NCBI GenBank assembly: GCA_027449025.1
Contig: DAIDMK010000030.1
Location: 1-34,658, forward strand
Length of the DNA stretch: 34,658 nt
Direction of reading: 5' to 3'
Origin: Lutibacter sp.
Lineage (GTDB): Bacteria > Bacteroidota > Bacteroidia > Flavobacteriales > Flavobacteriaceae
Shown: positions 24,780 to 32,657 of the stretch, one piece after another
Layout of the letters: each line of letters opens with the position of its first letter
How positions within the stretch are numbered: position 1 is the first letter of the stretch
Notes under the pieces: generated by a model
Database searches by the model: none
Told to the model about the DNA's origin: nothing
What the model saw: only the letters and a program-made list of their open reading frames with translations
Made by a program: the position numbers and the translations under genes

Positions 24780-25889
24780 TTATTTGTTGTTGATAATCAG
24801 TTCTGCCACTTTATTAGAAGCACCTTTACCGCCAAGTTTTTTCTCTAAATCGTAATAATCTATAAACATCACGGCGCGTTGGTAACCATCAATAATTTTA
24901 TGAAGTTCCTTCTCTAAATTTTTTTCGTTAAAATCATCCTGAATCAACTCTTTCACCACCTCTTTGTCCATAATAAGATTTACCAGTGAAATAAATTTCA
25001 ATTTCACCAAACGCTTGCCAATTTGGTAGGATATATTGCTGGTTTTATAGCATACAATTTGTGGAATTTTAAACAAAGCCGTTTCTAGCGTTGCCGTGCC
25101 AGAAGTAACGATGGCCGCGTAGGAAACCGACAACAAATCGTAGGTTTTGTTGGGTACGAATTCCACGTTATTTTTGGTGATAAATTGCTGGTAAAATTCA
25201 AAATCCTGACTTGGTGCGCCGGCAATCACAAACTGAAAATCGGGAAATTTATGGACGATATTTAACATCACCGAAAGCATTTTTTTAATTTCCTGCTTTC
25301 TGCTTCCTGGCAATAAAGCCACAATTGGTTTTTTATTGAGTTGGTATATTTCTCTAAATTTATTTTCATCAATTTGGGTTCTGCTGGCAATGGCGTCAAT
25401 TAATGGATGGCCAACAAAATGGACTGGAAAATGGTGTTTTTTCTCATAAAAATCCTTTTCAAAAGGCAAGATTACATACATCTGATCCACATCGCGTTTA
25501 ATAATTTTGATGCGGTTTTCCTTCCAGGCCCAAATTTGGGGTGAAATGTAATAATGCACTTTAATCCCCGCTTTTTTTGCAAACTCAGCAATTCGCATGT
25601 TAAATCCGGGATAATCAATCAAAATTAAAACATCGGGTTTGAACTGTTGAATATCATTTTTACAAACGCTTATATTTTTAAATATTTCCCTTAAATTCAT
25701 AAATACCTCGGCAAAACCCATAAAAGCCAAATCGCGATAATGTTTTACCAAAGTGCCGCCAACCTGTTGCATTAGATCGCCACCCCAAAATCTAATTTCG
25801 GCCGCAGGATCTTTTTCTAGCAATGCCTTCATTAAATTGGATCCATGCAAATCTCCCGAAGCTTCTCCAACAATAATATAGTACTTCAT
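24780..25889 (-). CDS. lpxB: Lipid-A-disaccharide synthase
   Basis: This is a GT19 glycosyltransferase that joins UDP-2,3-diacylglucosamine and lipid X to give the lipid A disaccharide. It is a peripheral inner-membrane enzyme. The N-terminal motif GEASGDLHGSNLM, the LIDYPGFNMRIAEFAK segment, YYISPQIWAWKENRI and LLPGSRKQEI in the middle, and the C-terminal SGTATLETAL sugar-nucleotide site are all characteristic. At 369 aa it has the normal length. It is last in the surE-unknown-lpxB series, 7 bases after the small membrane gene. Confidence 0.96.
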   Translation of the reverse strand: MKYYIIVGEASGDLHGSNLMKALLEKDPAAEIRFWGGDLMQQVGGTLVKHYRDLAFMGFAEVFMNLREIFKNISVCKNDIQQFKPDVLILIDYPGFNMRIAEFAKKAGIKVHYYISPQIWAWKENRIKIIKRDVDQMYVILPFEKDFYEKKHHFPVHFVGHPLIDAIASRTQIDENKFREIYQLNKKPIVALLPGSRKQEIKKMLSVMLNIVHKFPDFQFVIAGAPSQDFEFYQQFITKNNVEFVPNKTYDLLSVSYAAIVTSGTATLETALFKIPQIVCYKTSNISYQIGKRLVKLKFISLVNLIMDKEVVKELIQDDFNEKNLEKELHKIIDGYQRAVMFIDYYDLEKKLGGKGASNKVAELIINNK

Positions 25890-25896
25890 GAGTTTT

Positions 25897-26181
25897 TTAC
25901 GATTTAAATAGTGTTAACAATAAAACAATAAAAGCGATTAAAAATGTTTCCATTAAAACGCCCCTAGCCCTGTAAATTTGTTTCTTTTTTAAGAATACAA
26001 AAAATACAAAAAAGTTTGCAATGGCACCCAATACCAATACTTTTCCTTCTAAATTCCCTTCTTTTATGCGCTCCAAACTTTCGTAAAAATCTAAAGGAGA
26101 AAAGAATTCAATAAACAGAAAACAGCCAAAAGAAGTTGCGACCAAAGCAACTAAAAAGCCAATAAAAATCTCCTTTTTCAT
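25897..26181 (-). CDS. Small membrane protein between surE and lpxB
   Basis: This is a 94-residue protein with three predicted membrane segments (about residues 5-27, 48-64 and 73-92) and a short basic loop (LKKKQIYRARG). It lies 28 bases after surE and 7 before lpxB, in a gene order I recall as common in flavobacteria. No family function is known to me; the operon suggests a link to the cell envelope. Confidence 0.75.
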   Translation of the reverse strand: MKKEIFIGFLVALVATSFGCFLFIEFFSPLDFYESLERIKEGNLEGKVLVLGAIANFFVFFVFLKKKQIYRARGVLMETFLIAFIVLLLTLFKS

Positions 26182-26209
26182 ACCTTCAATTTATTTAATT
26201 AACGCTAAG

Positions 26210-26974
26210 TTACAAATTCCAACTGTTTAATTTTTGCAAAAAATGATGGGCGGTCAAATCAAATTGAACGGGAACAACTGAAACGTAATTGTTTGCAAGC
26301 GCCCACTCATCAGTATCTTCTCCCTTGTCCCCATTTACAAATTTTCCTGTAAGCCAATAATAAGCTTTTCCTTGCGGATTGATTCGTTTATCAAATTCTT
26401 CCACCCAATTTGCCCGTGCCTGACGGCAGATTTTAAGTCCATTAAAGCTCTCACTTTTAGGGAAATTAACATTGAGCACAACGCCATCTGGCAATCCGTT
26501 TTCCAAGACATTCAATGCGATTTTTTTGATGTATGCCTTTAAGGGTTCAAAATTGGCATTCCAAGAATAATCGAGCAATGAAAACCCGATGGCGGGAATT
26601 CCTTCTATGCCAGCTTCCACAGCTGCACTCATTGTTCCTGAATAAATAACGTTGATAGAGGAATTTGATCCATGATTTATTCCGGAAACACATAAATCGG
26701 GACTTCTATCTAAAATTTCACTTACAGCCAACTTTACGCAATCGGCTGGTGTTCCGGACGATTGATATTCTTTTTGGGGTCCATCATCAATTTCTACGAG
26801 GTCGCAAAACAAAGTTTCATTAATAGTAATTGCGTGCCCCATACCGCTTTGAGGACTGTTGGGTGCAATGACCACCACATCGCCTATTTCATTCATCACT
26901 GAAATTAAGGTTCTAATTCCAGGAGCTGTTATACCATCATCATTGGTCACTAAAATCAAAGGTCTTTTATTCAT
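26210..26974 (-). CDS. surE: 5'/3'-nucleotidase SurE
   Basis: This is a metal-dependent nucleoside monophosphatase linked to stationary-phase survival. The start at 26974 (MNKRPLILVTNDDG) gives 254 aa. An extension to 26995 is open but runs into the promoter. Metal-binding Asp12-Asp13 lie in VTNDDGITAPGI. The family motifs PNSPQSGMGHAIT, SGTPADCVKLA and SGINHGSN follow in order. It is first in the surE-unknown-lpxB operon and has a good promoter immediately upstream. Confidence 0.96.
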   Translation of the reverse strand: MNKRPLILVTNDDGITAPGIRTLISVMNEIGDVVVIAPNSPQSGMGHAITINETLFCDLVEIDDGPQKEYQSSGTPADCVKLAVSEILDRSPDLCVSGINHGSNSSINVIYSGTMSAAVEAGIEGIPAIGFSLLDYSWNANFEPLKAYIKKIALNVLENGLPDGVVLNVNFPKSESFNGLKICRQARANWVEEFDKRINPQGKAYYWLTGKFVNGDKGEDTDEWALANNYVSVVPVQFDLTAHHFLQKLNSWNL

Positions 26975-26992
26975 ATTTCTCCATTTAAGCAA

Positions 26993-27021
26993 CAAATTTA
27001 GGGTATTTTATTTGCTTACAA
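26993..27021 (-). promoter_or_regulatory. Promoter of the surE-lpxB operon (TTG-N18-TAAATTTG)
   Basis: On the minus strand TTG (27019-27021) and TAAATTTG (26993-27000) are 18 bases apart and end 18 bases before the surE ATG. This is the best match to the flavobacterial consensus on this strand. Confidence 0.7.
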
Positions 27022-27139
27022 TAAATAAAAAATTAACATTTTTTTCAGTATCATTAAACTCGTATTTGATTAATATTGCCCTATCCAATAAAAAATTCAT
27101 AAAAAAAATAAACAATGCACGGTAATTAAGCATTCGGAA

Positions 27140-27147
27140 TATTTTTG
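27140..27147 (+). promoter_or_regulatory. Possible -7 element (TATTTTTG) for prc
   Basis: This matches TAnnTTTG but lies 116 bases before the prc start, implying a long leader. The leader contains the palindromes TATAAATTTATA (27180-27191) and TTAGACGTCTAA (27205-27216). Confidence 0.35.
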
Positions 27148-27204
27148 TTAAATTAGTGATAAAACATGGTAAGCCTCCCTATAAATTTATAAAAAAAGGT
27201 TAAT

Positions 27205-27216
27205 TTAGACGTCTAA
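27205..27216. promoter_or_regulatory. Perfect palindrome TTAGACGTCTAA upstream of prc
   Basis: This 12-bp perfect inverted repeat with a central CG lies 47 bases before the prc start. It may be a regulator site. No regulator is known here. Confidence 0.3.
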
Positions 27217-27263
27217 CTAATGAATGGCACTATTTTAGCAGATCAAAAACATATTAACAATTA

Positions 27264-29387
27264 ATGACTCGACAGATGATGTTTAGAAAATTCAAATTCA
27301 TATTGCCTTTACTCTTTGTTTTTAGCTTATTTACAAGCTTCCAAACAAATGTAACCAACGACCCGAAAGATAAAGTTTTATTAACTATTTTAAAATATGT
27401 GTTGGTGCAAGGGCATTATGAGCCGCAAAAAATTGACGATGCTTTTTCCATAAAAGTTTATGATGAGTTTTTGGAAAGATTGGATCCTTCAAAAAGATAT
27501 TTTCTGCAATCGGATATTGATGAATTTTCCGCTTTCAGAACAAAAATAGATGACCAAATCAACAATGAAGATTTATCTTTTTTCTTTTTGGTTTACAACC
27601 GTTTTATGCAACGTACTGAAGAATCAAAAATCTACTATAAAGAATTATTGGCAAATAAATTTAATTTTAAAGCGGAAGAAAATTTAGAAGTAGATCCCGA
27701 TAAAGTGCCTTACGCCAAAACTAAAAATGATTTGGTAAACAATTGGAACAAACAATTAAAATATAATGTACTTACACGTTTGTATGATAAAATGAATGAT
27801 GAGGAAGACAAATTTAAGGCCGACAGCACTTATATTAAAAAGCCTACAGAATCTCTTGAAATTGAAGCGCGGGGAGCAACACTAACCAGTATGAACGATC
27901 TTTATGAAAGAATTGACGAACTTACTTATTCAGATTGGTTTTCAACTTTCGTAAATTGTATTGCCGAAACATTTGATCCGCATACCACCTATTTTGATCC
28001 AAACGTAAAAAAACAGTTTGATATATCCATGGCTGGTAAATTAGAAGGCATTGGCGCACGCCTTCAAAAGAAAAATGATTATACCCGGGTTGATGAATTG
28101 ATTTCAGGCGGTCCGGCATGGAAATCGGGTGAATTGGAAGTTGGCGATATTATTTTAAAAGTAGCACAGGGAAACCAAATACCAATTGACATTGTGGGAA
28201 TGCGTTTAGACCATGCAATTGAATTTATCAAAGGAAAAAAAGGAACAGAGGTTAGATTGACCGTCAAAAAAATAGATGGTACCATTAAAGTCATTTCAAT
28301 TATAAGAGACATTGTTGAGCTGGATGAAACATTTGTAAAATCGAGTATTCTGAAAAAAGATGGCAGAACTTTTGGCGTCATCAATTTGCCAAAGTTTTAT
28401 ATTGATTTTGACGAAAAAAACTTCAGAAACTCCGCCACTGATATGGCTCAGGAAATTGAGCGTTTGAAAAAAGAAAACGTTGAAGGAATTTTGTTGGATT
28501 TAAGAAATAATGGCGGCGGATCTTTACAAACTGCCATTGAAATTAGTGGACTTTTCATCAACAAAGGGCCAATAGTTCAAGTAAAATACAGAGACGCAAA
28601 ACCTGATGTAAAAAATGACACCGATCCTAAAATTCAATGGGACGGTCCTTTGGTGGTTTTGGTGAATGAACTTTCCGCATCTGCCTCAGAAATTTTTGCC
28701 GCAGCCATGCAAGATTATCATAGAGCCATAATTATTGGGGGCAAACAAACCTATGGAAAAGGAACAGTTCAAAGTGTATTGGACTTAAATAAATACCATA
28801 ATTTAAATGAAGATTTGGGTGCTCTAAAAATAACCATTCAAAAATTCTACAGAATTAACGGTGGTTCCACACAAATGGAAGGTGTACATTCTGATATTAT
28901 GTTGCCAAGCCGATACAGTTATATGGAAATTGGAGAACGCGATATGAAAAACGCCTTGGCTTTTGATAAAGTTCCTGCAGCCACTTATTCGCTTTGGAAC
29001 AATTACGAAAATTATGACCTTACCATCAACAACAGTAAAAAAAGAATTGAAAACAACAAATATTTCAAATTAATAGACGAAAATGCGAAATGGTTAAAAA
29101 GTTCACAAGATGATAGTTTAGTTCCTTTAAGTTATGAAGCTTATAAAAATGATTTGGAAAGTCGTAAAACCGAATCTTTAAAATATAAAGCCCTTGGAGA
29201 ATACACTTCTGATTTGACCTATACATCGCCGCTATATGAACAACCTTTGCTTGATGCCGATAAAGATTTGGCAGAAAAACGCGAAGTTTGGCATAAAAAT
29301 TTGAAAGAAGATATTTATGTTGAAGAAGCCATAAATGTTTTAAGTGAATTAAAAATTAAGTCCCAGTTTCAATTGGTTAAAAATTAA
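27264..29387 (+). CDS. prc: Carboxy-terminal processing (tail-specific) protease
   Basis: This is a periplasmic or inner-membrane-anchored S41 protease that cleaves proteins from their C-termini. The signal peptide is at about residues 1-26. An N-terminal helical domain follows, then a PDZ domain (about 250-340, with GIGARLQKKNDYTRVDELI and GPAWKSGELEVGDIILKV). The catalytic S41 domain carries LLDLRNNGGGSL and the Ser-Lys dyad, Ser473 in ELSASASE and Lys499 in TYGKGTVQS. A C-terminal helical part extends to 707 aa, the Prc rather than the shorter CtpA plan. Starts at 27264, 27276 and 27279 are all possible. An OppC-like permease follows 41 bases later. Confidence 0.94.
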   Translation: MTRQMMFRKFKFILPLLFVFSLFTSFQTNVTNDPKDKVLLTILKYVLVQGHYEPQKIDDAFSIKVYDEFLERLDPSKRYFLQSDIDEFSAFRTKIDDQINNEDLSFFFLVYNRFMQRTEESKIYYKELLANKFNFKAEENLEVDPDKVPYAKTKNDLVNNWNKQLKYNVLTRLYDKMNDEEDKFKADSTYIKKPTESLEIEARGATLTSMNDLYERIDELTYSDWFSTFVNCIAETFDPHTTYFDPNVKKQFDISMAGKLEGIGARLQKKNDYTRVDELISGGPAWKSGELEVGDIILKVAQGNQIPIDIVGMRLDHAIEFIKGKKGTEVRLTVKKIDGTIKVISIIRDIVELDETFVKSSILKKDGRTFGVINLPKFYIDFDEKNFRNSATDMAQEIERLKKENVEGILLDLRNNGGGSLQTAIEISGLFINKGPIVQVKYRDAKPDVKNDTDPKIQWDGPLVVLVNELSASASEIFAAAMQDYHRAIIIGGKQTYGKGTVQSVLDLNKYHNLNEDLGALKITIQKFYRINGGSTQMEGVHSDIMLPSRYSYMEIGERDMKNALAFDKVPAATYSLWNNYENYDLTINNSKKRIENNKYFKLIDENAKWLKSSQDDSLVPLSYEAYKNDLESRKTESLKYKALGEYTSDLTYTSPLYEQPLLDADKDLAEKREVWHKNLKEDIYVEEAINVLSELKIKSQFQLVKN

Positions 29388-29397
29388 TTTTAAAATA

Positions 29398-29419
29398 GTG
29401 TAACTTTACACGTGTAAAG
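29398..29419. promoter_or_regulatory. Alternating palindrome before the TTG start of the permease
   Basis: Three half-sites GTGTAA-CT-TTACAC-GTGTAA are arranged as overlapping inverted repeats, and 29404-29419 (CTTTACACGTGTAAAG) is a perfect 16-bp palindrome. It ends 9 bases before the TTG at 29429, where a bound protein or a hairpin could block transcription or translation. Confidence 0.4.
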
Positions 29420-29428
29420 AAATAACTA

Positions 29429-30523
29429 TTGAAAACGAAGACAAATTCATTATCAACACTAGCACTCCAGAAGTTTAAAAAAAATACTGCTGGAGTGTTT
29501 GCTTTTTGGTTTGTTATTTTATGCGCTTTGGCAGCCATATTTGCTTATGTTTTAGCACCCGATAACAGCAGCAATGCCAATCAGATGCATCTGGAAATTC
29601 ATTCTAAAAAACCTGGTTTTGAAGTTTTAATGTTGACCATTCCATCTGAAAAAACAATCGAACAATCATTCTTCAACACTGTTTTATTCGGTAAAAAAAA
29701 TCAAAAAACTGAAATTCCAATTTCAAATTACAGCATTTCCACTACCAAATTAACCATACATACCTATACCGAAAACAATGCGATAAGTTTGACAAAAACA
29801 TTTCCGCTTTCAAAATTTCAGGGAAAGGACATGTCAACCTTTATTAAAACAAAAAAATTCTATTTAGGAACCGATAAATACGGAAGGGATTTGTTAAGCA
29901 GAATGTTAATTGGCACAAGAATTTCATTTTCCATAGGATTTATTGCTGTTTTCATTTCCTTGGTCATTGGTCTTTCCATTGGCGCCATTGCAGGCTATTT
30001 TGGCGGAAAAATTGATGCGTTTATCATGTGGTTAATCAACATTACCTGGTCAATTCCCACACTGCTTTTGGTAATTGCCATCACCTTGGCTTTGGGAAAA
30101 GGATTTTGGCAAGTTTTTATTGCAGTTGGCTTAACGATGTGGGTTGAAGTTGCACGGGTGGTGCGCGGACAACTTATCAGCGCAAAGGAAATGCAATATG
30201 TGGAAGCTGCAAAAGCATTGGGGTTTTCAAACTTCAGAATCATTTTTAAACATATTTTACCCAATATTATGGCACCTGTGATTGTGATTTCGGCTGCAAA
30301 CTTTGCCAGTGCTATTTTAATGGAAAGCGGCTTGAGTTTTTTAGGAATTGGCGCCCAGCCGCCAATACCTTCTTGGGGCGCTATGATTAAAGACCATTAC
30401 AGTTATATTATTTTAGGAAAAGCTTATTTGGCCATCATTCCCGGTTTGGCCATTATGAGTTTGGTGATGGCATTTATGCTTATTGGTAATGCCCTTCGTG
30501 ATGCATTGGATGTAAAAAATTAA
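29429..30523 (+). CDS. OppC/DppC-type ABC transporter permease
   Basis: This is an inner-membrane permease of the binding-protein-dependent family for peptides or nickel-type substrates. It probably starts at a TTG, since no ATG fits the N-terminus and the TTG-started sequence (MKTKTNSLSTLALQKF) begins just before TM1. TM1 (about 24-44) is followed by an unusually long non-membrane stretch of about 100 residues before the conserved LGTDKYGRDLLSRML. The remaining five TMs follow. The EAAKALGFSNFRIIFKHILPN loop that docks the ATPase is intact. No permease partner, ATPase or binding protein is adjacent, so it must work with subunits encoded elsewhere. Its last 78 bases have a decayed copy at 34242-34318. 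Confidence 0.88.
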   Translation: MKTKTNSLSTLALQKFKKNTAGVFAFWFVILCALAAIFAYVLAPDNSSNANQMHLEIHSKKPGFEVLMLTIPSEKTIEQSFFNTVLFGKKNQKTEIPISNYSISTTKLTIHTYTENNAISLTKTFPLSKFQGKDMSTFIKTKKFYLGTDKYGRDLLSRMLIGTRISFSIGFIAVFISLVIGLSIGAIAGYFGGKIDAFIMWLINITWSIPTLLLVIAITLALGKGFWQVFIAVGLTMWVEVARVVRGQLISAKEMQYVEAAKALGFSNFRIIFKHILPNIMAPVIVISAANFASAILMESGLSFLGIGAQPPIPSWGAMIKDHYSYIILGKAYLAIIPGLAIMSLVMAFMLIGNALRDALDVKN

Positions 30524-30600
30524 ATCAAAAATTAGGCAAAAGCTTCAAAAAGCTGATTTTTGTTTAAATTTTTTGATGCTTTATATATAAATCTTATATA

Positions 30601-30608
30601 TATTTTTG
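30601..30608 (+). promoter_or_regulatory. -7 element (TATTTTTG) for the secreted HU-repeat gene
   Basis: This matches TAnnTTTG, about 96 bases before the ATG at 30705. A TTTG at 30572-30575 is 25 bases upstream. An inverted repeat (30612-30631) begins immediately after the element, about where transcription should start. Confidence 0.45.
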
Positions 30609-30611
30609 TAC

Positions 30612-30631
30612 ATTGTAACTTATATTACAAT
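30612..30631. promoter_or_regulatory. Inverted repeat ATTGTAA-N6-TTACAAT, possible operator
   Basis: A perfect 7-bp inverted repeat with 6-base spacer overlaps the predicted start of transcription. The half-site TGTAA is shared with the array before the permease gene (29398-29419). Confidence 0.35.
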
Positions 30632-30704
30632 ATAAAACCCTTAATGCTAACGTATTAATTTTTTTTAGCCCCTTTATTGAAATACTAACTACAAACAAAA
30701 TGAT

Positions 30705-32645
30705 ATGAGAAATACAATTTTTTTTATTTTTTTTATGTGTGTGATACCTATTGGTTATTCACAAATTTCAAAGCTAGAAGAGTCAGATAGTTTAGAAATA
30801 TCTGATGGATTAGATAACGATTGTGACAGTGATACCTCTACAATAAAAAGAATGAATAAAGGAGAGTTGATTGACGCTATTGCAAAAGATGTAGGATTAT
30901 CTAAAGCTGATGCCGGAAAGGCCTTAAATGCCATAACAACTAATTTATTGACTTCTTTTAAACTACAGGCCGGTCCTATATTTATACTTAGTCCTCCTGA
31001 TCCTGGTGTTTCAGGTACTGAAAGAACTGGAAGGAATCCTCAAACGGGGGCAACAATTAAAATTGCAGTTAAAAAAGTAGCGAAATTTAAAGCTGGAAAA
31101 GCTTTGGCTGATGAACTGGTAAATAGAATTGATAATTCTCAAAACCCACAAGGAGATGATGGCGAAATTCAAATGAATAAAGGAGAACTAATTGATGCTA
31201 TCGCTAAAGATGCTAATTTAACTAAAACGGATGCGGGTAACGCATTAAATGCTTTTATAGCTATTCTATCGGAAGAATTAAACAATGGAAATTGCGTCAA
31301 ATTAATTGTTCCTGTTGCTATCAATAAAGGAATTAGAGAAGGCGGAAAAACAGTTGATCCGGGAGTAGATGAAATTTTAAAAAGAAAAGCTCCTGGCAGG
31401 ATTAAATATTCTAATATTACCTTAGAAAGAGGTTATATTGATGATGATTCTGACGATGATGGACTATCAGATAGTTTAGAAATATCTGATGGCATAGATA
31501 ACAATTGTGACAGTGATACTTCTTCAACAAAAAGAATGAATAAAGGGGAGTTGGTTGATGCCATCGCTAAAGATGCCGGCTTATCTAAGGCTGATGCCGG
31601 AAAGGCCTTAAATGCCATAACAACCAATTTATTGACTTCCTTAAAAAAGGATGAATCTATACAATTAATTGATTCACCTAATGTTTCAGACAATGATAAA
31701 ACAATAAAAAATCCTCAAACTGAGGCAACCATGAAATATGATGGTAAAAAATTGGCCGATACCGTTAAAAGAACAGACAATTCTCAAAACCCACAAGGAA
31801 ATAACGACAACATTCAAATGAATAAAGGAGAACTAGTTGATGCTATTGCTAAAGATGCCAATCTATCTAAGACGGATGCCGGCAAGGCTTTAAATGCTTT
31901 TATGGCCAATATGTCTAAAGAAATAAACAATGGAAATTGTGTGAAATTAATTGTTCCTGTTGCTATTAATAAAGGAATTGGAGAAGATGGAAAAACTGTT
32001 CTACCTAACAATAAAAATCAACAAGGTTACACAAAGGAATCAGCCATGATATTTGTTAAAGTAGATGAGACTTCCTTAAGAAATTCAAATACAAAAATCC
32101 CTAATAATAAGCTTGTTCAAGACAATGATAAAAGAATGTCTAAAAGCACTTCACAAGATAAAGCAAGAACACTAAGAACCGCGGATAAAAGATACAGTGA
32201 TATACGCGATGAAAGAGTAAAAGCTAGGGCACTAAGAACGGCGGACAAAAGATATAGTGAAAAAATAAGTGGACATCGTGTGAGAGATAAGGAAAACACA
32301 ATTCAGATTGATAAGCCTGTACAAATAACAACTGAAGAAAATAATAAGGTAAATCCTTCGAATAATTTAAGTACTAGATTTTTAAAAGCTCAAAATAACG
32401 AAACCATCCAAATATCAAAAAGTAAATTCCAATTAACAGCCCCACTTTTAATAAGCAATAATCAAAATGAACTCATTGTTTATAATTGGGCGGTTAAAAA
32501 TAAAATAAAAAATAAAGTAGCTAAATTTACTGGAAAAACCATTAATTATGATTTTGATGTTAGTGGCACTTATGAAATTGAAATAATACCCGTAATTAAC
32601 AACAAAAATCTAAATCCATTTCATGTCAATATTATTTGTGATTAA
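30705..32645 (+). CDS. Secreted protein with four HU-type DNA-binding modules
   Basis: This is a 646-residue protein I do not recognise as a described family. The signal peptide is at 1-20 (cleavage after GYSQ). HU-like modules begin at Met50, Met157, Met278 and Met372, each with MN-K-GEL-(I/V)-DAIAKD followed by LSK-x-DAGKALNA or close variants. Module 1 (50-139) is the most complete: it keeps the DNA-binding arm RTGRNPQTGATIKI with the Pro of the RNP motif and the C-terminal helix VAKFKAGKALADEL. In module 3 the arm is eroded (KNPQTEATMKY). Modules 2 and 4 share a different second half (NGNCVKLIVPVAINKGI). A TSP3-type calcium motif DxDxDGxxDxxE lies at 248-259. An Arg-rich region with a 20-residue repeat (RTADKRYS) spans 476-530. 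A PKD/Ig-like domain (GTYEIEIIPV) ends the protein. The peptidylarginine deiminase gene follows 12 bases later, so they are probably one operon. Its role in binding extracellular DNA is inferred. Confidence 0.85.
   Translation: MRNTIFFIFFMCVIPIGYSQISKLEESDSLEISDGLDNDCDSDTSTIKRMNKGELIDAIAKDVGLSKADAGKALNAITTNLLTSFKLQAGPIFILSPPDPGVSGTERTGRNPQTGATIKIAVKKVAKFKAGKALADELVNRIDNSQNPQGDDGEIQMNKGELIDAIAKDANLTKTDAGNALNAFIAILSEELNNGNCVKLIVPVAINKGIREGGKTVDPGVDEILKRKAPGRIKYSNITLERGYIDDDSDDDGLSDSLEISDGIDNNCDSDTSSTKRMNKGELVDAIAKDAGLSKADAGKALNAITTNLLTSLKKDESIQLIDSPNVSDNDKTIKNPQTEATMKYDGKKLADTVKRTDNSQNPQGNNDNIQMNKGELVDAIAKDANLSKTDAGKALNAFMANMSKEINNGNCVKLIVPVAINKGIGEDGKTVLPNNKNQQGYTKESAMIFVKVDETSLRNSNTKIPNNKLVQDNDKRMSKSTSQDKARTLRTADKRYSDIRDERVKARALRTADKRYSEKISGHRVRDKENTIQIDKPVQITTEENNKVNPSNNLSTRFLKAQNNETIQISKSKFQLTAPLLISNNQNELIVYNWAVKNKIKNKVAKFTGKTINYDFDVSGTYEIEIIPVINNKNLNPFHVNIICD
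30783..31355 (+). repeat. Internal duplication, unit 1 of the HU-repeat gene
   Basis: This encodes residues 27-217: the acidic SDSLEISDG linker, HU modules 1 and 2 and the SQNPQG linker between them. It corresponds to 31467-32000. Large blocks are close to identical at the DNA level, such as the 31 bases around AAGGCCTTAAATGCCATAAC. Confidence 0.85.
31467..32000 (+). repeat. Internal duplication, unit 2 of the HU-repeat gene
   Basis: This encodes residues 255-432 and repeats unit 1 with the same order of linker, HU module, linker, HU module. It is about 13 residues shorter because the DNA-binding arm of the first module has been trimmed. Confidence 0.85.
32160..32260 (+). repeat. 60-base tandem repeat coding an Arg-rich segment
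   Basis: Two copies of about 41 bases (32160-32200 and 32220-32260) with a period of exactly 60 bases encode KAR-x-LRTADKRYS twice. Eleven arginines occur within residues 477-527. Confidence 0.85.
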
Positions 32646-32657
32646 AAATAATATTAT

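Noticed and set aside
30539-30590. Imperfect hairpin after the permease gene (AGCTT-CAAA-AAGCT)
   Set aside because: The stem is only 5 bp with mismatched extensions, so a terminator is not supported.
30996-31040. Possible frameshift in HU module 1, where the strand before the arm departs from the HU consensus
   Set aside because: The frame is open throughout and returns to consensus at RTGRNPQTG without a shift, so divergence or a small insertion explains it better.
31433-32299. Three minus-strand frames of 60-86 codons
   Set aside because: They are antisense to the HU-repeat gene, and their mutual similarity comes from the internal duplication.
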